The notes: generated from the sequence alone by a model not told the origin. A stretch of DNA of 7,303 bases from Hyphomicrobiales bacterium (GCA_015487985.1 WFOP01000185.1:1-7303), one strand, 5' to 3'; positions 1-7,045 are shown, numbered from the stretch's first letter. Made by a program: numbers and translations.

Positions 1-687
1 GCCCAAAATGTCAAATGCACGCCAGAAGAGCAGGATTATCTGCTTGAGGCAGTGGGTGAGTTTTTCAAAACCCCCCCAACCTCAAAGGATATCGTGTGGG
101 CCTATTCCGGCGTGCGCCCGCTTTATGATGATAATGCCTTAGACGCAACAGCGGCGACGAGAGACTATGTTTTGACGTTGAGCAGTCAGAATAAACAATT
201 GCCCTTGTTGAATATCTTTGGCGGCAAAATAACAACATACCGGAAACTGTCGGAAGATGCGCTTGGCAAACTGGCACCGTTTTTCCCGGACATGAGTGGG
301 AAATGGACTGCTCACGCAGCCTTGCCGGGTGGTGATTTTCCGGTGGAGGGGGTTGAGGAACTGCGGCATGCCGTCATGGAAAAATATTGTTTTTTGACTG
401 AAAGCTGGGCCACGCGTCTGGTGCGCTCTTATGGAACAGATGTCTTTGAAATTTACCGGGACGCCCGTGGCCGGGATGATTTGGGCACAGAAATCGGCGC
501 AACCCTGTTTGGAGTCGAAATGGACTGGCTCATAAAGAACGAATGGGCAAAAACCACTCAGGATATTATTTGGCGGCGATCAAAATTGGGATTGCATCTA
601 TCTGACAAAGAGGTCGAACGGATTGATGTTTATCTGCGCAGCGCATTGACCAGGCTGGAGAAAAACCAACAGGTTGCCAATGGATAA
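1..687 (+). CDS. glpD: Aerobic glycerol-3-phosphate dehydrogenase, C-terminal part (5' truncated by window)
   Basis: The reading frame is open from base 1 and ends at TAA 685-687, giving the last 228 residues; the E. coli enzyme has about 500, so roughly the N-terminal half lies outside. The family oxidises sn-glycerol 3-phosphate to dihydroxyacetone phosphate with FAD, passing electrons to quinone at the inner membrane. Visible hallmarks are the IVWAYSGVRPLYDD segment (substrate-binding region), the FGGKITTYRKLSEDAL segment near the FAD/substrate site, a LPGGDF turn, and the helical C-terminal domain with FLTESWATRLVRSYG and WRRSKLGLHL, which align by eye with E. coli GlpD. A GTG at 52 is in frame but internal, because similarity continues upstream of it (for example EEQDYLLEAVGEFF). 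The gene overlaps the next permease by 8 bases, indicating one operon for glycerol use. Confidence 0.96.
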   Translation, partial: AQNVKCTPEEQDYLLEAVGEFFKTPPTSKDIVWAYSGVRPLYDDNALDATAATRDYVLTLSSQNKQLPLLNIFGGKITTYRKLSEDALGKLAPFFPDMSGKWTAHAALPGGDFPVEGVEELRHAVMEKYCFLTESWATRLVRSYGTDVFEIYRDARGRDDLGTEIGATLFGVEMDWLIKNEWAKTTQDIIWRRSKLGLHLSDKEVERIDVYLRSALTRLEKNQQVANG

Positions 688-1558
688 AAGGCAAAACAGG
701 TATGCCTATTTTTATTTGCTTCCGGCAATTTCAGTTGTATTGGTGAGTGCCATTATCCCCCTGATGACAGTTGTCAATTATTCCGTGCAGGATTCATTTG
801 CCGGCGGTAACTTTTTCTGGATGGGGGCGTATTGGTTTGAGAGCGTGCTTGGATCGCGCGAATTTTATGGGGCACTTGTTCGCAGCCTGAGTTTTTCTGC
901 ACTGGTGTTGCTGATACAGGTACCGCTGGGCATTTATATTGCGGTGCATTTTCCCGCAAAGGGATTTTTGTCGGCCCTGTATCTGGTTTTGATCGCCATT
1001 CCCCTGCTCACCCCGTGGCTGGTTGTCGGCTATATATGGAAAGTGCTGGTCATGCCCAATGCCGGATTGCTTGGCGCGGCAGCCCGGGCTCTGGGGATTC
1101 CCTATGACATGAATAACCCTGTGGTCGTTTGGCTGACACTGGCGGCGATGGACAGCTGGCACTGGACTTCCCTGGTTGTTCTTTTGTGCTTTGCGGGTCT
1201 GCGTGCAATTCCCCATGCCTATTATCAGGCCGCTCAAATTGACGGCGCGAGCCGATGGGCCGTGTTTTGGCATGTTCAACTGCCACGACTTCGTTTGGCG
1301 CTGCTTATCGCAATATTGCTGCGCTTTATGGACAGTTTCATGATCTATACCGAAGCCTATGTGGTGACGCGCGGCGGGCCCGGTGTATCAACGACATTCT
1401 TGTCCCACGAACTGGTGCAAACCGCGACTGTTCAGTTTGACTTAGGGGAAGGAGGCGCCATTTCAATAATCTATTTCCTGATCGTTTTATGTGTTTCCTG
1501 GGCGTTCTTTTCCCTGATCCGGCCCCGTGATCGCGCTCAAAGCAAGGGGTATTCATGA
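680..1558 (+). CDS. glpP: ABC transporter inner-membrane permease, glycerol type (GlpP-like)
   Basis: This is a 292-residue permease subunit of the MalF/UgpA class. It has about six hydrophobic segments: one near residues 9-31, a cluster between about 68 and 120, then further segments to about 280. The cytoplasmic loop that contacts the ATPase (EAA motif) is clear at about residues 178-200: YYQAAQIDGASRWAVF followed by LP. The stretches FMDSFMIYTEAYVVTRGGPG and VVNYSVQDSF match, from memory, GlpP of the Rhizobium GlpSTPQUV glycerol importer. I chose ATG 680, with AGG at 671-673 in front, over an in-frame TTG at 674; the start overlaps the glpD stop by 8 bases, which suggests translational coupling. 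Substrate assignment rests on the glpD linkage and remembered similarity; a glycerol-3-phosphate or other polyol permease is the alternative. Confidence 0.88.
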   Translation: MDKRQNRYAYFYLLPAISVVLVSAIIPLMTVVNYSVQDSFAGGNFFWMGAYWFESVLGSREFYGALVRSLSFSALVLLIQVPLGIYIAVHFPAKGFLSALYLVLIAIPLLTPWLVVGYIWKVLVMPNAGLLGAAARALGIPYDMNNPVVVWLTLAAMDSWHWTSLVVLLCFAGLRAIPHAYYQAAQIDGASRWAVFWHVQLPRLRLALLIAILLRFMDSFMIYTEAYVVTRGGPGVSTTFLSHELVQTATVQFDLGEGGAISIIYFLIVLCVSWAFFSLIRPRDRAQSKGYS

Positions 1559-2358
1559 AACGGAAAATCCCCCTTGCCGCAACCCTTTATGTCGTCCTGC
1601 TTATGGTGCCAATTTATTGGCTTTTTATCATGAGCTTTAAGACAAATGCGGAAATTTTTGGCTCACTTACATTTTGGCCACACAAACCAACGCTTGAAAA
1701 CTACCGGGCCGTGCTCTCGGATTATGCCTGGTACAAGGGATATCTGAATGCGGCCATATATGTTTGCATGAATGTGGCACTATCGGTATTGGTTGCCATC
1801 CCGGCCGCCTATGGGTTTTCCCGGTTCCGGTTTTTTGGTGATCGTTTTTTATTTTTCGGATTTCTGGCTTTGCGAATGACGGCGCCTGCAATTCTGCTCA
1901 TTCCATTTGTACAGATTTTTTCAGAACTCAACATGATCGACACCCACCTTGGTGTTGCGATTGCGCACAGTTTTTTTAATGTGCCCATTGCCATATGGAT
2001 TTTGGAAGGGTTTTTCTCAGCGATTCCGCCCGAAATCGAAGAGAGTGCAAAGGTTGATGGTTATGGGCAAATATCCATTTTTTCAAAAATATTATTGCCA
2101 CAAATTGCTCCGGGCATCGCTGTGACCGCCTTTTTTTGTTTCATGTTCTCCTGGGTCGAGTTGCTGCTTGCCAATGCTCTGACAACAGTCAACGCCAAGC
2201 CAATCGGTGCCATTATGACGCGATTGGGGGGCGTTCTTTCAGCGAATGTGGCACTGCTTTCCGCCGCCAGTGTTTTGACCTTAATTCCGGGAATTATATT
2301 TGTCATTTTTGTGCGCAAACATCTGGCCCGGGGATTCTCTCTGGGCCAGGTAAATTGA
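1555..2358 (+). CDS. glpQ: ABC transporter inner-membrane permease, glycerol type (GlpQ-like)
   Basis: This 267-residue protein is the MalG/UgpE-class partner of the preceding permease. The first membrane segment is at about residues 7-26 (YVVLLMVPIYWLF within it), others follow to about residue 260, and the ATPase-contacting EAA loop lies at about 159-178 (EIEESAKVDGYG, then LLP). The segments FFCFMFSWVELLLANALT and NAKPIGAIMTRLGG resemble rhizobial GlpQ as I remember it. The ATG overlaps the TGA of glpP in an ATGA junction, and AAGGGG at 1544-1549 sits five bases before it, so the two permeases are translated as a pair. In the rhizobial operon a small membrane protein gene (glpU) and the binding protein gene (glpV) follow; here the coding block ends and the next gene is convergent. 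The symbol refers to the ABC permease, not the E. coli phosphodiesterase of the same name. Confidence 0.88.
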   Translation: MKRKIPLAATLYVVLLMVPIYWLFIMSFKTNAEIFGSLTFWPHKPTLENYRAVLSDYAWYKGYLNAAIYVCMNVALSVLVAIPAAYGFSRFRFFGDRFLFFGFLALRMTAPAILLIPFVQIFSELNMIDTHLGVAIAHSFFNVPIAIWILEGFFSAIPPEIEESAKVDGYGQISIFSKILLPQIAPGIAVTAFFCFMFSWVELLLANALTTVNAKPIGAIMTRLGGVLSANVALLSAASVLTLIPGIIFVIFVRKHLARGFSLGQVN

Positions 2359-2395
2359 GTGCATATGAAATTGATTATGACCTGTTGCTGAGCTG

Positions 2396-2448
2396 GCGCC
2401 CGAGTTGAACTCAAGCCCTTTCCAATTCCGGTTGCAACTCAAGGGCGC
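2396..2448. terminator. Imperfect GC-rich hairpin between convergent genes
   Basis: GCGCCC at 2396-2401 pairs with GGGCGC at 2443-2448. The stem continues with GAGTT (2402-2406) against AACTC (2436-2440) after a two-base AA bulge, and part of the 27-base loop can pair further. It lies in the 146-base gap between the glpQ stop and the stop of the minus-strand hemolysin III gene, where a bidirectional terminator is expected. No U-tract follows on either strand, so a classical intrinsic terminator is not shown; it could be a 3'-end stabilising hairpin instead. Confidence 0.4.
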
Positions 2449-2504
2449 TCAATATGGGACCCCGGTGAGATGAGGCGCCCGGCGAGATGACGCATCCGGC
2501 GCAG

Positions 2505-3197
2505 CTACCAGCGCAAAAACCCCATGGCATTGAATATCGCCACAAGGTGCAACATCGCGCCGCAGACTACAAAAACATGCCAGACAGCCTTGTGGTATTT
2601 CATCTTTTCCCAGAGGTGGAAAATAATTCCAAATGAATATGTCAGCCCGCCCGCCACCATCAGCCACAGCGCACTTGCAGGCAAAGCGGCAGCAAGAGAA
2701 TGAAACACAAATATGCCGCTCCAGCCGATGGCCAGATAAAGCAAAAGCGCCACCCGGCCAAAATGTTGCGGCACGATAAGTTTGAGCGCAATGCCCACAA
2801 GGGCGGCCCCCCAGACAAATGCGGTCAGCCCCACACCGATGGGCGTATCCCAGATCAGTGCCAAAAACGGCGTATATGTGCCCGCGATCAACAGGAAAAT
2901 TGCCGCCTGATCCAGCCGCGCAAAAATCTGTTTCAAGCCGTTGCGCGGCAGCAGATTAAAAGTCATGGAAACAGAAAGCAGGATCACAAGCGAAAGCACA
3001 TAAACAAAAAGAGCCGCCAAACCCACCGGCGCACTCTTAACCAGCGCCAGGGTCAACAGCACGGCTCCGGCAACCAGCGCAACCACCAGCCCCACCCCAT
3101 GCACAACAGCGTCAGCGACAATCTCGCCAAGGGAATGGGGGCGGGAACTATGCCACCAGATTTTGGCAGTTGGCCGGATATGCTTAAATTTATTCAC
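2505..3197 (-). CDS. Hemolysin III / PAQR-family (TrhA-like) membrane protein
   Basis: This is a 230-residue, seven-helix-type integral membrane protein with the family pattern: VVHG at about 31-34, LDQAAIFLLIAGTYTPF at 95-111, an aromatic/Gly-rich segment around 155-195, and a C-terminal HKAVWHVFVVCGAMLH with His202, His206 and His217. These three histidines and Asp96 correspond to the metal-site residues of the PAQR/hemolysin III superfamily. The usual SxxxH motif in the second helix is replaced by SMTFN (Ser77 to Asn81). E. coli TrhA (YqfA) belongs to this family; true haemolytic activity is not implied. The start is GTG at 3197, supported by GGGAGAAGG immediately upstream. The gene is monocistronic, convergent with glpQ, and has no obvious functional tie to the sugar genes on either side. 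Confidence 0.9.
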   Translation of the reverse strand: MNKFKHIRPTAKIWWHSSRPHSLGEIVADAVVHGVGLVVALVAGAVLLTLALVKSAPVGLAALFVYVLSLVILLSVSMTFNLLPRNGLKQIFARLDQAAIFLLIAGTYTPFLALIWDTPIGVGLTAFVWGAALVGIALKLIVPQHFGRVALLLYLAIGWSGIFVFHSLAAALPASALWLMVAGGLTYSFGIIFHLWEKMKYHKAVWHVFVVCGAMLHLVAIFNAMGFLRW

Positions 3198-3209
3198 GCC
3201 TTCTCCCGG
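3198..3209 (-). promoter_or_regulatory. Strong ribosome-binding site for the hemolysin III gene
   Basis: On the minus strand GGGAGAAGG lies directly before the GTG start, with GGGAG about five bases away. This fixes the GTG as the start even though it is not ATG. Confidence 0.75.
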
Positions 3210-3229
3210 CAGTCGTTGTTCAATTCAAA

Positions 3230-3259
3230 ATGGTAAACACAGGGACAGACCATTGACAA
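3230..3259 (-). promoter_or_regulatory. Candidate sigma-70 promoter for the hemolysin III gene
   Basis: Reading the minus strand, TTGTCA (complement of 3254-3259) is followed after 18 bases by TACCAT (complement of 3230-3235). The first matches the -35 consensus at five of six positions and the second matches the -10 at four of six. It lies about 33 bases upstream of the GTG start. No experimental or comparative support was available. Confidence 0.35.
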
Positions 3260-3350
3260 GTCACTTTCTCCAAATGTGAAGCAACACATGCACATGCGAG
3301 ATGGTCTGGCGTTGCATGAATGCGTTGGTTACACAGGGCCGCAATTGTTG

Positions 3351-3368
3351 AAAAAAGGCCAACCGGGC
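3351..3368 (-). terminator. Weak terminator-like element after the deacetylase gene
   Basis: Downstream of the deacetylase stop, the minus strand reads GCC, a five-base loop and GGC, then C and a run of six T. A wider GTTGAA/TTCAAC inverted repeat (3347-3352 and 3372-3377) encloses it. The inner stem is only three base pairs, so this is tentative. Confidence 0.25.
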
Positions 3369-3389
3369 AACTTCAACCACTAAGTGCCA

Positions 3390-5774
3390 TCAAGTGCCAT
3401 TCAGCAAATTGGCCATCAAACGATAGGCGCCCGGCACCAGCATTTCCAACTGATGATGCAAAATCAAACTGGTGTGCGTATGGCGGCCCCTGCCAAATTT
3501 TCCGCTCAACAGCGAGCCAGACAAGGGCGCTTCGTTCGGGTCTGCCATTGAAAGAAGCGGCTGATATCTGCTGTCCCATTCCGAGGCAAAATACAGGCCG
3601 CGCTCTTTGTGCCAATCGTTCCAGTCATCGGCCGAAATTTTATTTGGCTGATTCAACAGTGGATGATCGGGCTGCAAATGGGAAACCGCTGCATTTTCAT
3701 CGGTTATCCGCCAACGCAAGGAAGGCTGACCAATAGTGATGGGCGCAAGGCCGGTGTGCCGGGGGTCCCAATTGTCCCACGGGCGGTGATAAAGGGTTAC
3801 AAGATTGCCCCCTTCACGCACCCAATCATGCAGTTTTTTGAGATTAAGGGCCAAAGCCGGGCGCGTGCGCAGGGCAAAAATCCCCACCAGAACCGTGTCG
3901 AACCTGTCAAAGTCAGCGCGCTCAAGATCGGCGTCACTCAAGCTAGCCACCTCTATCCCAACTCTTTCAAGCCAATAATCGACCCGGTCGCTCCCCCCCC
4001 CGATATAGGCGATTTTTGCCTCCGGGAGTTTAATATTGAGCACACGAACACTGGCAAACAGGGGGTGAGAGCGCACAAGATCACCGGTATGCGCATAGTG
4101 CATATGATGCACCGTTTGCGCAGGGGTATCGTTCAGAAAAACACCAAATTTATAAAGACCGGGTTGCACATTATGCTCCGGCGTCAGGGTGAAACCCTTT
4201 TCATCCAAACCCGATTTCCAACCCGCAATATTTTGCAGACTGATTTCCGCATCCGCTGGAAATCTGGAAAGCAAAGAAAATCTGGCGGGCTTTGGCGCAT
4301 TCAGATTGATGAGCCTTGCTGCGGGCGACAAAGTGGCGCTAAAACGGGGCAGGATATACAAGTCTTCATCAAGGTCCACACGCGTGGATATCCGGGCGCC
4401 ATGCTGCTGCCAACTCAGGCAAAGGTGCAGGGGCGCGTTGGCCCTGTTTGCCAGCCATGTGTCGCGATAGCCCTGTTCGGGGGGGGCATCATCGGGGATT
4501 GTCACCTGACATTGCTTATTCTGCCAGGCAGAGACCACCCAGTCCTTTGGGGCAATAATTTTTGCTTCAGGTTTTATATCAGGGGCATGCAGGTTGAGCG
4601 TAACAGTCAGGGTTTCGCCGGGGCGCGCCTGCGACGGGAACAGCGCAGTGGCGCAAGTTATGGAATTGGCCAGCAGCAGTATTTTTGACAAGGAATTTTC
4701 CTTGGCTTTGAGGCGATGAAGCACTTCGCCTTTCGCCGCCGCCGGACAGGCTTTTGTGGCCTCATCCAATAATATCAGCGCGGCACAGGCATGCTTGATT
4801 ATGGCCTCATCATTGGGCCAGGCGTTGGTGGTTGCCTCCAGTTGTTGCTGGATATCTGACAGGAGGGGCTTCAACTCAACAGCGCCGGCAAAAGAGGCCA
4901 AATCCCTCAACGTATGGGGCAGATTATCAAAAATGTCCGGTTCGGGACCGGTCTTTCCATTTGCAGCCCACGCCAGATTTAGCGGCCACAGGCTGGGCCC
5001 GCCACTTTCAATCCAGGTGCCCATTTGTTGAGTGGCGTGAAACGCGCGGGACCATTGCGCAATTTGTGCATAATCCGCACCGGTGACCGGATCGGTGCCG
5101 CCTGCATCAACCAGTGTGGTTTTTTTGGGGGGGGGCACATCATCATCATAGGCCTGACCGGCCCCCGACCATGCGGGAAGATAGATTTTTTTTACCTGCC
5201 ATGGCGCCAAATTCTGCTCGGGGAACGCGCAAGGGTCTGCGGCCAGCAACACCGCCTCAAAAGCGCTTTGTGTCATGGCGCGGTGGTGGCCATGCTGGCC
5301 GGGCACATCCAAAAATGTCGGGCAGACAATGTCCGGTTTTTCACGGCGTAAAATGGCAACAAATCGCTGCAAGGTGCGTTGCCTGCCCCATTTATTCAAC
5401 GTTTCTTCGCCGCTTTTTGAAAAACCGAAATCAAATATCAAATCATCGGGCCCGCTGGATAGCCAATACTGGGACATGTTGAGCACTTTGGCGGCGCGTT
5501 CCATTTCGCGCGTGCGCACAACCCCCAGATTTTTGAAACTCTCCAGTCCGATTGAATTTTGCCCGCTTTCACCCCGGGTTGAACAGGCCTGTGAAAGTTT
5601 TACCCCCTCCCTTAGCCCCAGAGCGGCAAGCATGGGGGAAGTTTCATCATCCGGATGCGCCCCGGTATTCATGAACGACACGCATGATCGCAGTGATTGC
5701 AGTTCCATCCACAAAGCAATTGCCCGCGGGTTTTGCTGTTGCATTTTAATCCGATCAAGGTCCGTCAAACTCAT
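3390..5774 (-). CDS. Multidomain PIG-L/LmbE-type deacetylase with C-terminal glutamine-amidotransferase-like domain
   Basis: This 794-residue protein has no signal peptide or membrane segment and is probably cytoplasmic. Residues about 32-260 form a PIG-L/LmbE domain: the zinc motif AHPDDE is at 39-44, TRGESGQN at 66-73, and the second metal motif GQHGHHR at 159-165. Known members are zinc-dependent N-deacetylases of GlcNAc-type conjugates (GlcNAc-PI, mycothiol and bacillithiol precursors, chitooligosaccharides). A beta-rich middle region (about 375-575, with ARPGETLTVTLNLHAP) looks like an immunoglobulin/NEW3-type sandwich. From about 585 (AKIAYIGGGSDRVDYW) to the end the pattern suggests a class-I glutamine-amidotransferase-like or ThuA-like fold. 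The ATG at 5774 has AGGA six bases upstream. The gene follows a ROK repressor after 56 bases and is probably co-transcribed with it. The substrate is unknown; an imported N-acetylated sugar is inferred. Three long G/C homopolymers lie in the gene. Confidence 0.87.
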   Translation of the reverse strand: MSLTDLDRIKMQQQNPRAIALWMELQSLRSCVSFMNTGAHPDDETSPMLAALGLREGVKLSQACSTRGESGQNSIGLESFKNLGVVRTREMERAAKVLNMSQYWLSSGPDDLIFDFGFSKSGEETLNKWGRQRTLQRFVAILRREKPDIVCPTFLDVPGQHGHHRAMTQSAFEAVLLAADPCAFPEQNLAPWQVKKIYLPAWSGAGQAYDDDVPPPKKTTLVDAGGTDPVTGADYAQIAQWSRAFHATQQMGTWIESGGPSLWPLNLAWAANGKTGPEPDIFDNLPHTLRDLASFAGAVELKPLLSDIQQQLEATTNAWPNDEAIIKHACAALILLDEATKACPAAAKGEVLHRLKAKENSLSKILLLANSITCATALFPSQARPGETLTVTLNLHAPDIKPEAKIIAPKDWVVSAWQNKQCQVTIPDDAPPEQGYRDTWLANRANAPLHLCLSWQQHGARISTRVDLDEDLYILPRFSATLSPAARLINLNAPKPARFSLLSRFPADAEISLQNIAGWKSGLDEKGFTLTPEHNVQPGLYKFGVFLNDTPAQTVHHMHYAHTGDLVRSHPLFASVRVLNIKLPEAKIAYIGGGSDRVDYWLERVGIEVASLSDADLERADFDRFDTVLVGIFALRTRPALALNLKKLHDWVREGGNLVTLYHRPWDNWDPRHTGLAPITIGQPSLRWRITDENAAVSHLQPDHPLLNQPNKISADDWNDWHKERGLYFASEWDSRYQPLLSMADPNEAPLSGSLLSGKFGRGRHTHTSLILHHQLEMLVPGAYRLMANLLNGT
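3993..4001 (-). repeat. G9 homopolymer in the deacetylase gene
   Basis: Nine identical bases (G on the coding strand) encode Gly592-Gly594 at the start of the C-terminal domain. One extra G would bring a TGA into frame at the ninth codon after the tract. Confidence 0.97.
4479..4486 (-). repeat. C8 homopolymer in the deacetylase gene
   Basis: Eight C on the coding strand span the end of Ala430 and the codons of Pro431-Pro432 in the middle domain. Confidence 0.97.
5120..5135 (-). repeat. C9-A7 double homopolymer in the deacetylase gene
   Basis: The coding strand reads nine C followed by seven A, encoding Pro214-Pro216 and two Lys, just after the catalytic domain's second metal motif. One extra C would bring a TGA into frame at the seventh codon after the tract. 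A GAT triplet run (three Asp codons) precedes it. Confidence 0.97.
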
Positions 5775-5832
5775 GGCAAATCCTGTTATGGCAAATCCTG
5801 TTATGGCAAATCCTGTTATGGCAAATCCTGCT
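5773..5832 (-). repeat. Four-copy 15-bp tandem repeat in the repressor-deacetylase gap
   Basis: Units 5773-5787, 5788-5802 and 5803-5817 are identical (plus strand ATGGCAAATCCTGTT); unit 5818-5832 differs at one base. On the coding (minus) strand each unit holds AGGA, and the last one supplies the ribosome-binding site and, with its final CAT, part of the deacetylase ATG. The outermost unit overlaps the TAG stop of the repressor gene, so the whole gap is repeat. Confidence 0.98.
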
Positions 5833-7045
5833 AGTGAAAAACTGTGACCGTTGGGGTTATGGTGCGGTGAATGATCATGGCGGCGCCACCGATTGCCGCC
5901 GTCAGCCGCCCTGAGGAACCGCGCATGACGCGGGGGAAATTCCGCGCCGGCCGGTTGGCAACGGACCCCTTTGGCAGGTCAAGCTTCTCGATCAGCGCAT
6001 CAATCACCACATCGGCCATAGCCCCGCCCAGAATGACTGTTTCGGGGTCAAAAAGATTTTCAACCATGCCGATGGCCTGGGACAGATGTTGGGCTGCCCC
6101 CTCAATCCATTCCAACATCGCGGGGTGTTGGGCTTCCAGAAGGGAGGCAAGTGTTGCCCCTTCATCCATATTGACCCCGGCCTTTTCAAGAAAAGCAAAT
6201 GCCCCCATTCTTGAGGCATAGGTCTCAAGGCACCCAAAATTTCCACAAGGGCAAGGCAATCCGTTGGCTTCGGTTATGATATGCCCGATTTCCCCCGCAT
6301 TGCCCAAGGCACCGCGCTGAGAATGGCCGCCCGCAATCACGCCAAGGCCCAGCCCGGTGCCAAAATAGATAAAGCAAAAACTGTTCATCTCAGAGGCAGT
6401 CCCCGCCAGACGTTCTGAAACCGCCGCTGCGGTGGCGTCATTCTCAATGATGACAGGGCATGCCAGAGCCTTTTCAAACTCTTCTTTTATATTAATATTT
6501 TCCCAACCGCTCAGCACGGCGGCGCCGGAATAACTCAAGCCGGATTCACCAAACGGGCCGGGCATCACGATGCCGGTTCCCAGCAGATTTTTGCGATCCC
6601 TGCCGCTGGCCTCAATGGCGGCGGCGATCAGTTTTGTTACTGCGGGAACCGCTTTTTCAGGGGAAGCGTCCTTGAGTTTCTTGCGGCGGGAAAAAATTCT
6701 TTTGCCGGTAAGATTGAGCAATGCGCACACCATGGCATCGGGGCGGATTTCAACACCAACAGCAAATGCACCATCGGGATTGAACTGATATTGCAGCGCC
6801 GGTTTGCCCCGCATACCCGCGCGATGGCCCACGGTGCGCAAAAGCCCCTCACCCTGGAGCGTATCAATAATATTTGAAACCGCCTGAATGGAAAGTCCGC
6901 AACTGCGGGCGATTTCCGCCCGGCCTGCCGGTTCATGGGCGCGCACAAATTCAAGCACCACACGTCGATTGTGGCTTCGACTTCGACCTGCATTGCTGCC
7001 GATTATCCCTGTGCCTTCTTCTGTCATAAATTCGCTGCTTGTCAT
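5831..7045 (-). CDS. ROK-family transcriptional repressor
   Basis: This 404-residue protein of the NagC/Mlc/XylR type should be a cytoplasmic, sugar-responsive DNA-binding regulator. A winged helix-turn-helix occupies about residues 27-75 (AEIARSCGLSIQAVSNII as the helix pair). The sugar-kinase-like domain shows ENDATAAA (201-208), FGTGLGLGVIAGG (228-240), and the ROK zinc signature GEIGH (251-255) with CPCGNFGC (265-272), so His255, Cys265, Cys267 and Cys272 are all present. The phosphate-binding GGT loop of ROK kinases is replaced by GVEIRPDAM (97-105), arguing for a regulator rather than an active kinase. The start is ATG 7045, with only a weak upstream site (GAG); a second ATG at 7027 is possible. 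It is divergent from a probable transporter gene and upstream of the deacetylase, hence the likely local regulator of both. The effector sugar is unknown. Confidence 0.93.
   Translation of the reverse strand: MTSSEFMTEEGTGIIGSNAGRSRSHNRRVVLEFVRAHEPAGRAEIARSCGLSIQAVSNIIDTLQGEGLLRTVGHRAGMRGKPALQYQFNPDGAFAVGVEIRPDAMVCALLNLTGKRIFSRRKKLKDASPEKAVPAVTKLIAAAIEASGRDRKNLLGTGIVMPGPFGESGLSYSGAAVLSGWENINIKEEFEKALACPVIIENDATAAAVSERLAGTASEMNSFCFIYFGTGLGLGVIAGGHSQRGALGNAGEIGHIITEANGLPCPCGNFGCLETYASRMGAFAFLEKAGVNMDEGATLASLLEAQHPAMLEWIEGAAQHLSQAIGMVENLFDPETVILGGAMADVVIDALIEKLDLPKGSVANRPARNFPRVMRGSSGRLTAAIGGAAMIIHRTITPTVTVFH

Noticed and set aside
71..77. C7 run in glpD as a further slippage site
   Set aside because: It is shorter than the tracts in the deacetylase gene and isolated; seven-base runs are much more common.
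674..682. TTG at 674 as the start of the first permease
   Set aside because: ATG at 680 has a better-spaced AGG upstream and is the normal choice; the two-residue extension adds nothing.
2700..3236. Plus-strand open frame of 178 codons over the hemolysin III gene
   Set aside because: It is a Lys/Arg/Gln-rich product typical of reading a membrane-protein gene backwards; the minus-strand protein matches a known family.
3237..3389. Small RNA or regulatory RNA in the gap upstream of the hemolysin III gene
   Set aside because: Only short repeats such as CACATG twice and a GCAT/ATGC mini-palindrome are visible; no stable structure followed by a clear terminator was found.
3609..4688. Long open plus-strand frame (359 codons) opposite the deacetylase gene
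   Set aside because: It is antisense to a clearly recognisable enzyme, has no recognisable motif, and its composition is that of a reverse-complement reading of a coding region.
5773..5832. CRISPR array or mobile-element end
   Set aside because: The units are only 15 bp, directly adjacent without spacers, and there is no transposase, cas gene or flanking target duplication.
5275..5847. Plus-strand open frame ending in a repeated Met-Ala-Asn-Pro-Val peptide
   Set aside because: The peptide repeat is just the translation of the 15-bp intergenic array; the rest is antisense to the deacetylase gene and has no family resemblance.
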